DNA of 64,000 nt from Auriscalpium vulgare (GCA_019915015.1 JAHBBC010000005.1:1860001-1924000), one strand, 5' to 3'; positions 22,523 through 34,700 are shown, counted from the first letter of the stretch. Program-made: numbers and translations. The notes: a model not told the origin generated them from the sequence alone.

Positions 22523-25500
22523 GTCCCCCTCCCCTCTCGGCAATCACGTTCCTTATGACCCTGTGTTCCGGACGCCTAGCCCGCCTGGTTTGGCCGCCTC
22601 GGACTGGGATCATGATGCCTCGGAGCCGATTTCGCCTCAGGCGCCCTACTCTGTGCCGTCCTCTCACCCTGCAACGCCTATAGTCCGTGGTGCTGACGAC
22701 TGGAACAATGACTACGACGATGAATACGACGACAACGATAATCCTGATGTCGAAGCTGATCCGCTATTTCAGACGCGTGAAGATATCTTCGAAGGCCTGG
22801 ACAGGAACATGCCTCCAGAAGACGCTGGCCCTGACGACGGCGACCTACCGCCTGCGTTCTCGGAACACCCTCTGATCCGAAAGGCTTATCTCACAGCATA
22901 CCTTCAGGGAACATTCCATCGTGCGACGCACGAGGCTATCAAGCTAGGGCTGGACTCTGCTTACGAGTCTCTCGTCTCACTCCGGCGACAGACTGGGATT
23001 GAAATTGAAGGTCTGGACAAGATGGCTCGCACGCTCCCGACTGTCGAGCGCCGCCTTCGTGTCAATGCTGATCCCTACATTGTCTACAAGTTCCTCTGCC
23101 CTCAGTGCTGGCGTGTTTACAACGCCTCCATCTTGTCAGAGCTCGACGGCCCAGAATGCATGACCGACAACTGCTCCGGGATTCTGTACACCATCCGCGA
23201 GCTCACCGGGGGTCGCACGAAGCGAATACCGCGCAAGGTACTGCCGACATGTCCCATCATTCCGATGATTCAGCGCTTCCTCATGCGCCCCGGCAAGTAC
23301 GATGAATATCAGCACTGGCGCGGGGAAGACGATGAACCGGGGCTTGCGGAGCCAATCCCTCCTCCCGTGAACGGTTTCGATGCGTTCCCGGACCCCTTCA
23401 AGCGGATGTATGATGTGTACGATGGCTGGGGCTGGCGCGCTCTGGTGGCTGGGCTGGAGCGTCGCCGAGGCGGCGAATGGGGGATATTTGACACGACTAT
23501 CAGGCCCGGTCTCCGTCAGCGCTTCGTTGCGTTGCCATGCGGGCTCGTGCTGATGATGAATATTGACTGGTACGTCACATTCTGCCATCGTTCATTGGCT
23601 GGATAACACGAGACTTCCACAGGTTCTCTCCCATGGGCCGAAATCGCAAGTATTCGATGGGCGCCGTGTACATCACCATCTTCAATAACCCTCGCGCCAA
23701 ATGCTTTCAACCCCAAGAGACTATACTCGCGGTCGCCATCCCGGGCGGGGAAGGCGAGCCAACCACGGAGCAGTTGAACAACGTCCTTGAGTCAACTGTG
23801 GACGACATTCTGCGTCTTTACGGCGGTGAGTTGTTGCGTACTACGTCTTTGACACAGTTGCCTCAGCATTCCTTAGGTCTCCTGATGCGCGTGCACGCAA
23901 AGCCCGGCACTCATCCCATTCATGCGTTGCTCAACATCGAGGCATCTGATCTGCCTGCGAGCCGAAAGGCTGCTGGTCTGCGCGGCGTCACTTCCAAGAT
24001 TTTTATGTGCGTTATTTGCTACATGCCCTTCGACGACCTCGTCTCTTGTGATTGTTATGACCCCAAAAGTACGTATTCCTCTCGTCTTTTGCATTACATA
24101 TTTCGTGCTAATGCATGCAGAGTTCATACCGCGAGAGGACAACCGTTACCTCAAATACGCGCTCAAGCACCTTGAAACCGAAGACGCGGACGAACGGAAG
24201 AAAATTGAAGACAGCCGCGGCGTGCGCTGGTCCGTGCTCAACAAACTCCCGGGCTTCATGCCTGCGCGCGACTCTCCCAACGATTTTATGCATGGGACAT
24301 ACCTCGGTTTGTCGTCTGGAAACTCGTGTGCGCGCACTCTGAATTTTGCTGCACAGGTGAAATCAAGCACATAGTCAATGTCGTACTGATCCGAGCAGGC
24401 ATGATGACGGCACGCTCACGAACCGACAAGCCACGGGACAAACTGGACGAAGCCCTGGCTAAGGTTTGGTGGCCGAAGTCCCTGGCCCGCATACCAAAGA
24501 TGGTACGTCAAAGTGTTATTCGACGCCGCTCATTGCGACTCACGCGTACCTCGAGATCGCCTCCACGCACAAGGCCGACGAATGGAGGAACCTTGGCAAT
24601 ATACTCCCCGTCCTGCTCTACATCGCCTGGCAAGTGGACGGCGAGATTCCGGACGGCGACGCGCCACACGCTCGAGAAGGTACGAAGGCTGCCGACGCCG
24701 AAGACAACATGGGCGAGCTCTTGCGGACCCGCCGCCGGGGCCATCTCTCTCGGCAGGTTGACGCGACGGCGTCTGACATCGAGGAAAATTACGAACTGTC
24801 TCCAAGTCGCAACTACCGTGAGCACTTCGAAAATGTCCTCGACTATTGCGTCTCTACGCGCATCTGGGGCTCACAGTCTATCACTCCCGACGAAGCACGT
24901 CGTGCTGAGGCGTACCACGGTCGAGCACTTCGCAGCTGGGCCGACATGCACTGCCATCTGACGCCGTATTTTCACCTCATGATGCATCACAGTCCGGATA
25001 TCTATCGCCACGGCCCGAGTTATTCCCATTGGCTCTTCGCGTCCGAACGTAACAATGGACGCCTGGTCAAAGTGAACAATAACGGCAAAGGGAACGGTGA
25101 GCTGGAGGCGACTCTCATGCGCAGCTGGGTCAAAAAACAGCTGTTATTTGATCTGGTGCGTATGCTCGCGATCACACGGCGTCGTACTAAACATTCTCTG
25201 TCAGATCGAGTGCCTACGAACGCTGCCAAACAAGACGGAGGATGACGAGCTCGACATCAAGAAACTGGAGCTATACCTCGTGCACGAGAAGACGCAAAGG
25301 GATCGTGGGTCGCTCGTCGACCAGATCCGGTTGGGCCAGTGTGGTAACCGTGGTGCGTAGCTACGTTACGTTCATCATTATCTTTATTGTTTACGCATAT
25401 CATCGCAGGCGACGGGGTTATTCTTGCGCGGCAGGGTACCGCCGAGAACCTGAATCAAATGGGCCTGTACGACATGGCTTTCATTTACCTCAAGGACTTC

Positions 25501-26145
25501 TGGAAGGATGAAGTCTCCCTCGTCCCCGACGCAGGAGACTGGGAAGGTGATGGAGTTGAACCGTTCTTCTCAAATCGCGTCCGCTCCTTCGCGTCATGCT
25601 TCGTCAACGAAAAGCGCTTTGGCGCATGCACTAATTACCGAGGCAAGGGCTATTCATACGCGTACATCAATGATGGCGTGCCTGTGAAGATCCAACGTAT
25701 ATTTCAAGCCACGCACCTCCGCCGTGATCCCACCAAAGACGACCTGACAACAACGTTCGCCTTCGTGCAACGCTTTCTTCCTGATGCCACTGTATTTCCG
25801 TGGCATACTCGGTACGCAAACATATATGATATATTCACTTGCTGATGCACTGGTTTCATGTCAGAGCTGTCCACCTCGGGATTGCGGCCTGGACGGCGGA
25901 CACATACGCGCAAACGGAGGTCATCTCCCTTGCCCGACTTACGGGGCACTTCTCTATTTTGGAAGTCCCCGTGAAGGCCCCAGGGGTGCCTGTATGGGTC
26001 ACTGTCTCAGTTAACCATGTACGTATCCCTTTCGTTGATCCGTCACATGCGCTGACGTGTTTTTGCAGTTGACTCAAGAGCCGGACGTTGACGTGGCATT
26101 CGACGACGACGCCTGATGATATTACACACGGTACGTACACGTACC

Positions 26146-28799
26146 CTACACGCGATGCAGCGCAGGGTCAATCTGACCCGACAGCATCGCCGGAGCTTCC
26201 ACAAAGCGGAGCTCGCTACCTTCCCCCTCCCCTGTGCCTTGCCCTTCCTGCCCTGCTCCCTCACCACCTCCCTCACTCCCTTCGTTGTCCACCGCTGTGT
26301 CCGCGTTCCCGACACCTGGTACGCCTTCCTCGTCCGCAAATAACCGATTTGTATTGCTTTGTCCCGGATTTGCATCTAGCCACGCCTGTGGGACCATTGT
26401 GCGAGGAATGCGAGTAGGCGGGCCCTTTTTCGTAGCCCGAACCGACGGCAGAGGCATCTCCCGCGGCTCACCCCGAACTCTCCTGTGGTACTCGGCGTCC
26501 TGCGCCACATGCTGGTCCAATTTATCCAGGAGATCGTCGAGCTACAATCCAGGTAAGCATCCGTGCGATCTGGATGTCGTGTAACGTGCTCACCTCAGGG
26601 GGACGATATGTAGGTGCGTGTGACGTGTACGGCGGGTCAGTGGGCCTAGTCCGCTTGCGCGACTTCTTCGGGGGAATGGTGAGCTCGCCGGCCCTGACCT
26701 CGCCTTGTCCCTGAGTGCCATCAGGTTCATCGCCGCTGTGAAGATCAATCACCGGCGCCTTCTCCGTCTCGGACGCAGATTCATCGACAGACTGGTAGGC
26801 CGCCGTGAACGCCCAGTCCCATTTTGACTGCGCAAGGTCTGGGACCTTTTGACGGTGTTTGGTGCGCAATTTGGCTTTCTAAGAGACGGTGAGCAGTGCG
26901 CACGCCGCTGTAATAATTGTCTTACCATTGTCCGGCGCCCATTTCGCCGTTGAGCCTGTGCGTTGTCTCGTGCCTTACCCTTGAGCTGATCGGTGTATTT
27001 TTTCTTCCAGGTCCCCCACGTCGTGTGCATCCGACTACGAATTTCCTCCGCCGGGGTATTGGCAAGCAGCTCGCCTACCTCCTTGCTATTCCATGCCTCA
27101 CCGCTTGCCTGTATCTTGGCAATAGCCTGCGTGACCCAGCCCTGATTGTTCTCAGGCCATTCTAGATCCCAGCGCGGTCGCAAAACGGATCCGCTGACGC
27201 CGATGGTGTCCCAGAACTTCAAGGGTTCGTTTACGGCTGTGACAATGGGTTCGGGGAGCGGCCCATTCGGGACGATCTTCATCAGACCCTCCCAAGCGCG
27301 CCTGATGCCAGCCTGCCGAGTGCAGGGTAAGTCCGGGCTTTGTCGGCGTATTTGAGACTCACCGTGAGCATATTGTTTCGAGGGCCCTTGATTTCGCCTC
27401 CACCCTTGCCCCCTGCTCCCGCATTCACATCCGCTCCAGCCGCCGCCGGGACTTGAGGGCGCGTAGGTTCCTGTGACATGTCCACCAATTTCTCTTGAAT
27501 CTGACCGACTTCCTTGTCCAGGATCGTGAAGTCGCCGCGGAGCTCCAGGATGGTCCGCATTGCCTTCTCCAGTCGTACGTTCTGGGCATCAATGCCTCGC
27601 TCGAGCGCCTTGATTGTTTGCTCATATTTTCGTTGGGCTGGCTCTGCGCGCCTTGCGTCCTCCTCCAGCACCGCCAATCTGTCGAGCAAGTCCTTGGCCT
27701 TCACACCGGAGCGGCCATGGTCACGGCGAACGGGTTCTGAGGTAAGAACGTCAGCGCATGCCGTCCTTCTTCGTGCACTAACTCACCTGGTGTGTTGTAG
27801 TGATCGGCATCGCGACTGTCGCGCCTGTCGCGAGTCTGTACGGGACTAAGGGACCGGGTAGTCGCACGCGAGCGTGGGACGTAGGGTTCTGTCAAGGTAG
27901 GTAAGCATAAAGTGGTGTATATGCTGCGAGAGACTTACCTTCAAAATCGACGGTTACAGAACGCCTCGCGCTCTGATTCGACATCCGGGGACGGCGTTCC
28001 TCTTGCGCGCACATGTGAGTCCAACATGGCTCATTCCTGATGACAAAGCTTACCTTCAAATGCGTCTTCTGTGGGCGGAAGCTCGCGTCCAAATTCGCGC
28101 TCTTCCGACTGCATTGCGTACGCGCGCTCTCGAACAATACGGCCTGGAAGGGCACGCAGGTGAGTAAGAAGCGCATATATAGCAGGCAGAAACTCACTTT
28201 CATCCTCGTCCGCATACAGGTCCTCATCTTCATCCTCACGCGGCGCAGGCTCTCCAAAGTCCATCCACTGGCCTCTTGATTCGCTCGGCTCGCGTTGCGA
28301 GCGCGCCCGACCCCCAGCGCCGCCCCCACGATCTTCATCTCCACGTGGCGCAGACTCTCTAAAGTCCCACCACTCGCCTCTTGATTTGCTTGGCTCGCGT
28401 TGCAAGCGCGCAGGACCCGCAGTGCCGGCCCTACGGAATGACTCCCCTGGCACACGATGTGAGTCTTCTTGCATTGCGTATGGGCATCTGCTTACCTCGT
28501 GTATCATTTGACCTTCCGCTCACCATGCGCTCGGCCTCGAAGGGATCTAGGAAGCCCTGCGGAGCCGGCGTCCCCATCGACTTCGAACGACCACGACTCC
28601 CATCGCCTGCAACAGACTGCGCACGCGACGTCTCCCTCGTGCCTTCATCGCCTTCGTCTCGGTCACTGGACGGCTCGATGCGCCGTCTCTTTACAGTGGC
28701 GCCGCCGCCTTCTTGTGGCGCTACCTTCGGAGCAGATCTTCCTGGGGCGCGCTCGTCGGTGCGTCCGCTTTTATGGCCGGGCTTGCGATGGGCTCTCAT
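26146..28799 (-). CDS. Second gene of the CMC-like transposon, unknown function
   Basis: A multi-exon minus-strand gene that lies entirely within the transposon and converges on the transposase; the stops are 29 bp apart. From ATG 28799: a basic, low-complexity exon (APGRSAPKVAPQEGG, VKRRRIEPSSDRDEGDEG); two imperfect 35-residue repeats (QREPSKSRGEWWDF and QREPSESRGQWMDF); a coiled coil (LLDRLAVLEEDARRAEPAQ to VGQIQEKLVDM, about 90 residues with heptads); a conserved-looking globular part (EPLKFWDTIGVSGS, WGTWKKKYTDQLKGKA); a basic PPKKSRKRTRP; and a tail with LDDLLDKLDQHVAQDAEYHRRV, ending in TAG at 26146-26148. By position and coiled coil it could be a DNA-binding TnpA-like partner of the transposase, but I see no known DNA-binding fold. 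Exon borders are approximate. Confidence 0.6.
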
Positions 28800-29234
28800 G
28801 GCTCGGGGGGAAAGGAAAGCAGCTCGAGTCCCGATGTCCTGCTCGCTTTTGACAGCAGCGGGCCTGCTGTACGACAGCGACGATCGTCGCGGCGCTTATG
28901 GGTTCTTCGGGGTGCCGGGCGCGTCATTTGGCGGCCGTTGGAGTGCTCTCTCCGCCCATCCTGTTGTCTCCGCATTCTTGTAGTTCTCCGCAGTGCATGT
29001 TATTATTTTGATCAATATATTGAATTTCTACGAATATCTGGAGCTATTCCGAGCCGCGGGGGAGGAGGAGCAGGGGCCGCCGGGCGGCACCGGCCCTTGC
29101 CGAGCCCGATATATGCATCTGATGTCCTTAAGAAGGTCAGACATTCCGAAGAATGTCTGGAAGATGTCAGAGGCTGATGTACATCGTATATACTTGGGAT
29201 GTATGCTATATCTTACGGACATCCGAAGCTGACA

Positions 29235-29254
29235 TTAGACCCCAAAGTCCGGTG
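29235..29254 (-). repeat. Right terminal inverted repeat of the CMC-like transposon
   Basis: Exact inverted copy of 15612-15631, followed by TTC (29255-29257). Small palindromes (for example GACATTC..GAATGTC near 29143-29160) lie just inside. Confidence 0.92.
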
Positions 29255-29610
29255 TTCTATACCTTGCGAGGGCGACGGACGTGGAAGACCTTGGCTTAAC
29301 AGGGCGAGCTGGCAGGAATAGGATTCGCGCGATGTGAACCCGACGATGTCACACTACACGTCATCCGATAAGACGTCGGGGAGGGCCAGCAGTGCAAAGC
29401 GAAGGCGCTCACGTGGGTAACCATTCCGACGTATCGTCTCTTTGGTGACAACATTGCTTGCTCTGTCGCCAGAGGGTCTCGAAGAGCCTCCAGCGTCGCT
29501 GCGGGGTTCAGCGTGAAGACGGCGTATGTCCCGAAGCTCAGGATCTCGGAGCTGACGCCCCGAGGAAGGGTGTCGTTGCTGTTATAGCTATCTGTGTCCC
29601 GAAAACCCAT
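29255..29610 (-). pseudogene. 5' part of the unidentified gene split by the large transposon
   Basis: ATG 29610 lies in a good context (ACCACCATGG). A 66-residue first exon contains DTDSYNSNDTLPRGVSSEIL and FTLNPAATLEALRDPLATEQ, then GTGAGC..GTGTAG, then a short exon with DIVGFTSRESYSCQLAL. A third intron of GTTAAG type would have ended at TATAG, three bases before the transposon's target duplication. Reading on across the inferred empty site puts the exon at 15611 into the correct phase. I do not recognise the protein. The gene can no longer be expressed whole. Confidence 0.5.
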
Positions 29611-30035
29611 GGTGGTGATGGAGGTCGGTGTTTGCACCCTACGGGCTCCAGGTTGCGACTGCTTTTAAGTCCTGCCAACAACAAGCACCGGCTTGTTGTC
29701 GCCATCCATAGTACAAGAGCAAACCATTGCGATTAGCCGCGTACGCGTCGGAACGAAGGCTACGCGAGTGCCAGTGTGCTACACAATAGACCGTGCGAAC
29801 TCCGAGAGGCATAGGGAATCGATACCCATGTGGACCCTGCCTCTGGCTCGCCGACTTGCTTCGATTCCACATAGTTGGGAGGCACCGCGTTGTGGCTCCT
29901 CGGACTCCGCCCTCAGTTGTTTCGCTGCAAGGTGATACCAGGAGATCGAGCGCAGTCTGTTGTCACCACGGGAGAAGCCTCAAGTTCGGCCTTGGCCATG
30001 TAAGAGTAGCCATGTTGGATCCAGAGGCCCTTCGG
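29611..30035. other. Spacer between MED11 and the split gene
   Basis: No gene seen. It probably held the promoter of the minus-strand gene starting at 29610 and the MED11 3'-UTR. Confidence 0.4.
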
Positions 30036-30725
30036 TCACTGAAACCATGATTTGATTAGAACATAGGGACGAACATGAGCGACGCACCTCTGTTCGCATT
30101 GGCACAGGCGTCTTCTCTCCCTCTGCCTCGGCTTGCGCGTCGCGGAGCCTCGTCAACGCGTCCAACACGCCACGCCACGCATCCCGCTCGACACGCTCCT
30201 CCTGCAGCCCCCGCGTCTTCGGCGTCCCACTCGCGCCTGGCAGGCCCACTCCGAGCGAGGATGGCACGAAGTTCGGCGGCGGGGCATTCAGTGCGCTCGG
30301 TGCGATGCGGGACTGCCGTATGTGCGCAAGCGATGATCGGATGGCCATCTGGATAGACTGGGGAAGCCATGAGACTAAGATAAAGGGAAAGAGCGGCAGA
30401 AGCGATGAACGCACGTCAAGGCGCTCAAAGTACTCTCGGACTTCGAGCACGAATTGCTCAGATCTCTCCTCGCCTTTGGGAAGTGTATCATCCGGCTCAT
30501 CGGTTTGCGGCAAGCTCAGGAGGGCGATTGAGGACGCAGCGAGAGAAAGTAGGCGGCCGATGTCCTGTAGTGGGTGAACTTGGAAAGATGGTACGAGGGG
30601 AATTTATTGCGCACCTTCTCCACCTCGCCGAGGTCATAGATCTGGCTCGCAGTGCGGCTCGACGTCCAGATGGGATCAATTTCTGGCCCCGGGCCAGTTT
30701 CCTGCGATGGTGCCTCTCCGTCCAT
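30036..30725 (-). CDS. MED11: Mediator complex subunit 11 (MED11)
   Basis: This is a head-module subunit of Mediator, linking activators to RNA polymerase II. After a 5' exon (start at Met 30725, MDGEAPSQETG, or upstream at 30761) the joined exons read SQIYDLGEVEKDIGRLLSLAASS, SIALLSLPQTDEPDD, ERSEQFVLEVREYFERLDSIQMAIRSSLAHIRQ, a proline-rich linker, and RGLQEERVERDAWRGVLDALTRL. The LxxLGEVEKDI helix and the ERSEQF..YFERLxSIQxxIR helix fit the MED11 four-helix core as I recall it from basidiomycetes. The predicted last intron (GTGCGT..TTTCAG with a CTAAT branch site) is followed at once by TGA at 30036-30038, so the final exon codes only for the stop. Without that splice the frame runs to 29980. 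Confidence 0.75.
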
Positions 30726-30925
30726 GGAGGAGACTCGAAGGACGTGCCCGTCGACTATCATCTGCCATTGAGTCAGCTACGGAGACTTGTGACCGTGCGG
30801 TTGTTTGTCGCTGTTACATTCATTGTTCAAGTGACTCCGTCGCGTATTGGCTTTGCTGAAGACTACTATATTCCTGCTCTACTCTCCGTCACGACTCGCC
30901 TTCATTCTCTACTATCTGTATCATC

Positions 30926-31418
30926 ATGTCCGACGCTGTGGCTGTTCGCCGCCAGCTCAAGATCAAGTCTGGCGTTGTCAAACGGTCCGTGCCTTTGCAG
31001 CGGAGTGCACAAAGACGCGTCCTTCTGACGAATTGCATAGCTTGAGCAAAGAAATCGGCTTGTATACCAAGGAAGTAGAGCAGAACCGCATAAAGGTGGA
31101 GAAGTTCAAGGCAGACGGCGCAGAGGACTGGGACATCAAGAACGGGGTGCGTACTTATCAATCGATCTCCAGCCGTCCGCTGACTCTGTGGCAACGGAAG
31201 ACGAGGCTCATTGACGAGTCCCAGAGGATGGTTCGCGACAGCCAGGACCGGCTCGGAAAGGCTGCTGAAGAGCTACGCGTCCTAGTGGTACGTTTTGACC
31301 CCATGGGCCTGTCCTCGTGCTCATGCAGCATCAGAACTCGGCGGAACGCGTCGATGGCCTCGAGGGCGACGAGGAGCTTGCTCAGGCTCGAGAGACGCTG
31401 GAGGCCGCGAGCATTTGA
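30926..31418 (+). CDS. TBCA: Tubulin-binding cofactor A (tubulin chaperone A)
   Basis: This cytosolic three-helix-bundle chaperone captures beta-tubulin released from the chaperonin. Four exons from ATG 30926 give about 112 residues, the family norm. MSDAVAVRRQLKIKSGVVKR is followed after an intron by LSKEIGLYTKEVEQN and KVEKFKADGAEDWDIKNG, then RLIDESQRMVRDSQDRLGKA and EELRVLV, and a last exon ending ETLEAASI with TGA at 31416-31418. The KxxxGxVKRLxKE, EEWDIKN and P/RDxxxRLxKA blocks are the TBCA signature. The start is about 200 bp from the divergent MED11 start. Confidence 0.93.
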
Positions 31419-31791
31419 GCTAGAGAGTCGCGGATGGAGCGAAGTCTAACGAAGTTACGAAATAATGAGCCTGTAAACTTGAAATGAAGAATCAATACAT
31501 ATCAGACAACTGCAGTCTACGCCCACGATATTGAGATAATTGCCTGGCTGGACGCTCTTGAGATTTTGCATGAGAGCCTTCAAGTGAGTGGCACAGATCG
31601 GGCGGTAGCCGCGCGGCCGGGCGCTTACAGAATGCGGCCCTCGCGCGCGACCGCAGCCGCAGCCGAAACGACCATCTGCACAGATCTTTATGGATGGTCG
31701 GCCTTCGTTCGACGGAAATCTGTCCACTCTCTCCGTGCGTTCATATCCTCTCGACATCTCAGCTTCACTCAGCACACCCTAGTGCGACTCC
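31419..31791. other. Intergenic, probable promoter of the GYP7-type gene
   Basis: No open frame with support. It presumably holds the TBCA terminator and the promoter of the next plus-strand gene. Confidence 0.4.
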
Positions 31792-34700
31792 ATGGTTGAG
31801 ATAAAGCACGAGCCGGACCCCAGTCAGTCCACTGCGGACGTGCAAGATGACGCAAAGTACAGGTTGATATATGCAAAGTCGAAGGTCTATGTGAACCCCA
31901 CCGCGTACGCAAGAGATAATATTCCCGGGTTTGCTGCTCTTGTGAAGAGGGTGCGTCCCTTGCTTTTTCGTCGCGCAGCACGATGCTAACGGGGACGTCA
32001 TTAGGAGGCCTTCACGTCTACGTATCTGCTAGCGTGGATTCCAGAGACTCTTCTAACTGAGAAGGGTCCCACCGAGTGGGACAAGTTCATACAGACCGAG
32101 GAGAAACCGCTCTCGCCCGCAGAGGAGGAGGAAGGTACGTCACTGTGGCCTCGTAGCATCCTGCCACTAACTGCCTGGTAGATGGCGTCCTCATCGACCT
32201 GCCGACTTCAAGACCAGAATCATATGCCTTCTCGGTGCCACTTACCTCTCTATACTCACTCATCGTCCACCCGCCTTCCTTGTCATCGTGGTGTAGGTGC
32301 CGTAACTGTGTTTTGTTCTGTGATGCTCACGTTCTCCCGCAGATGGCTCCATTGCTATCAACCTCATAAGTGGCGCAACTCTCCCCACGCTTTACTTTCA
32401 TGACGATGAATCTCGTTCGTTCACCTTGCCTCCAAAGTCGCCCACAAGCGCATCGACATCCTACCCTCCGCCATCCCTAGCTGCCCAGGGCCGGGTCAAC
32501 TCCTCCTCCTGGGGCGGCGACGACCTCCTCACGCGCATGCGCTCCTACTCATCTCTTCTACGATCCACGCTGCAGCCCACGCTATATCTTGTTGACCCCT
32601 CGAAGGCGGACATCGAAGCACATACCACCCAGCTTTTCTCGGATGACGCGGTTGACGAGATCCTCGCACGTTCATCCTACAGCAACTCGCACTCCCCCGT
32701 ACCCTCCCACCGGCGCCCGCGCCCGCTGTCGCAATCATCCACACCCCCGAACCCCTACTCGCAGCACTCGTCCATCCTGCACCGCTCAATGCCGCCACCG
32801 TCCTCATCGCCCGCGTCCGCCTCGCAGGCGCGCACCGCGCTCCTGCAGTCCTTCGCGAACATAACCCGTGCGACGCGCCACGCGGCGCAGAACATCCTCT
32901 CGCACCCGCTCGCGAAGCCGATCGTGCCGCACCTGCCGGACCCCGTGCAGAGCCTCGTGAGCGCGCGCGGCGACCTCGAGTGGGGCAGCTGGGTCGAGAA
33001 GGGCGGCGTCGGCGAGTTCGAGAGCGCGCGCGTGTATCTCGCGCGCTGGGCGCGCATCGTTGCGGAGGAGGGCGAGCGCGCGCGCCGCCGCGAGGCACAG
33101 GCGGTGCCCGCGACGGAGGCAGCGGCCGCGGAGGAGACGTCGGAGCTCGGCGTGTTCGAGCTGCTGCAGTCGACGGCGAACCTGCCCACGCCGAAGCCGT
33201 CGCGCGACCCGAAGCATCCGGTGGATGTGGCGACGTTTGAGGGCTGGTTCAATGAGGACGGGCGGCCGAATGTAACGTTTGAGACGATGCGGCAGGAGGT
33301 CTTCAAGCGGGGCATCAGCGACCGGGAGCAGGCGCGCAAGCGTATATGGCCGTTCTTGCTTGGTGTCATGAAGTGGGATGCGACGACGGAGGAGAGGAAT
33401 GCTCACTGGGAAGGGAAGGCGTACGTTTCTCGCACTCAATGTCTCGCAATCTTCGCTCACTTCACAGCAGCAAGGAATACCATGACATCAAGGATGAGTG
33501 GTTTGGCAAGCCAGAAGTATTCGACCGATCAGACGTCGTCGAGGTACCGCTCACTAGCAATGACCACCAACATTACAACTTACCTCGCCACACAGGAACG
33601 ACATCGGATAGACGTCGACTGCCGACGGACCGACCGCACGCAGCCGCTCTTCGCCCTCCAACCCGCCTCGCGCGACGGCAGCAGCGATCCGGAGAAGGAG
33701 CGCCACCGGCGCTACTCGACCATCTCGCCGTCGGCGAACGAGATCGGCGCGCAGTCGCCGAGCAACGAGCACATCGACCGCCTCGCGAGCATTCTGCTGA
33801 CGTACAATTTCTACGAGAAAAACCTCGGTGCGCTATCGTGTCTTCCCCGCGGATGCTCGCCGATCTTTGCTGACGCACAGGGTGCGAAGGGTACGTGCAG
33901 GGTATGTCGGACCTGTGCGCGCCGATTTATGTCGTGATGGGCTCCGACGAGGTGTCGACGTTTTGGTGCTTCGTGGAGGTGATGGACCGTATGGTATGTT
34001 CGGATGACAGACGTGTGTTGTGCAGCTGACAAGGGCTCGGCGGGCAGAAAACAAACTTCCTACGGGACCAGAGCGGGATGAAGAAGCAGCTCTCGACCCT
34101 GCAGCAGCTCATCGAAGTCATGGATCCCGAGCTCTACCGGCATCTAGGTGGGTATCGCATCCCTCACATCTCCATCGCATACTGACGCCACCCTCACAGA
34201 GAAAACGGACGGGCTGAACCTGTTCTTCTGCTTCCGGTACGCACCTGCAGTGCCGAATGAATGTGTGTCGCAGAACGACTAACGCCCGGCAGCTGGATCC
34301 TCATCGCCTTCAAGCGCGAGTTTCCGTTCGAAGACGTGCTACGACTGTGGGAGGTACTCTGGACCGACTTCTACACGAACCAGTTCGTGCTCTTCGTCGC
34401 GCTCGCGGTGCTCGAGTCACACCGCGACGTGATCCTGCGCTATCTCGTCGAGGTGCGTCCGTCCCAGCTACCGCCCATCACCACGCTCACGCCTTCCTCC
34501 ACCAGTTCGACGAAATCCTGAAGGTAAAGTACACCCACCAAGCGCTTTCACGCCACTCACGACACGCGCCCCACAGTACTGCAACGAGCTGAGCATGACC
34601 ATCGAGCTCGACTCGACGCTCGCGCAGGCGGAGGTGCTCTCCCTCTCTTTCACGCAGCTCGTCGCGGACATGGACCGTCGGCGCGCCGAACAGGCCGCGC

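Larger units (their letters stand above)
16105..26116 (+). pseudogene. Tnp2-type (CMC/EnSpm) transposase, interrupted by an LTR retroelement
   Basis: Cut-and-paste transposase for the surrounding element. The start ATG 16105 leads to a Cys-rich N-terminus (CPCTGCSTHNPPLRQL, a small zinc-binding-like motif common at the start of basidiomycete Tnp2 proteins), then acidic linkers. Exons have GTGCGT donors and end in TGA at 26114-26116. The catalytic core includes MMNIDWFSP (first Asp), YSMGAVYITIFN, LLNIEASDLPASRKAAG (second Asp), CVICYMPFDDL..C-x-C, SPNDFMHGTYLG and HCHLTPYFHLMMHHSPD. The coding sequence stops at 16691 inside an exon and resumes at 22528 in the same frame once the retroelement and one copy of the 5-bp duplication are ignored. 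No other stop or frame damage was seen, so this copy was probably intact until that insertion. The protein would exceed 1,000 residues. Confidence 0.88.
15612..29254 (+). mobile_element. CMC/EnSpm-like DNA transposon (Tnp2 type), 13.6 kb including a nested retroelement
   Basis: Both ends carry the same 20-bp sequence in inverted orientation: CACCGGACTTTGGGGTCTAA at 15612 and its complement ending at 29254. Each end is flanked by TTC (15609-15611 and 29255-29257), a 3-bp target duplication as made by CACTA-type elements. Inside are a Tnp2-like transposase gene on the plus strand and a second gene on the minus strand, converging near 26.1 kb. A young LTR retroelement (16692-22522) interrupts the transposase gene; without it the element would be about 7.8 kb. 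Subterminal hairpins occur at both ends. The termini plus the transposase make the call strong; the exact family name would need comparison with curated elements. Confidence 0.9.

Noticed and set aside
32755..33460. Minus-strand frames over the GYP7-type gene
   Set aside because: Antisense to the well-supported TBC-domain exons.
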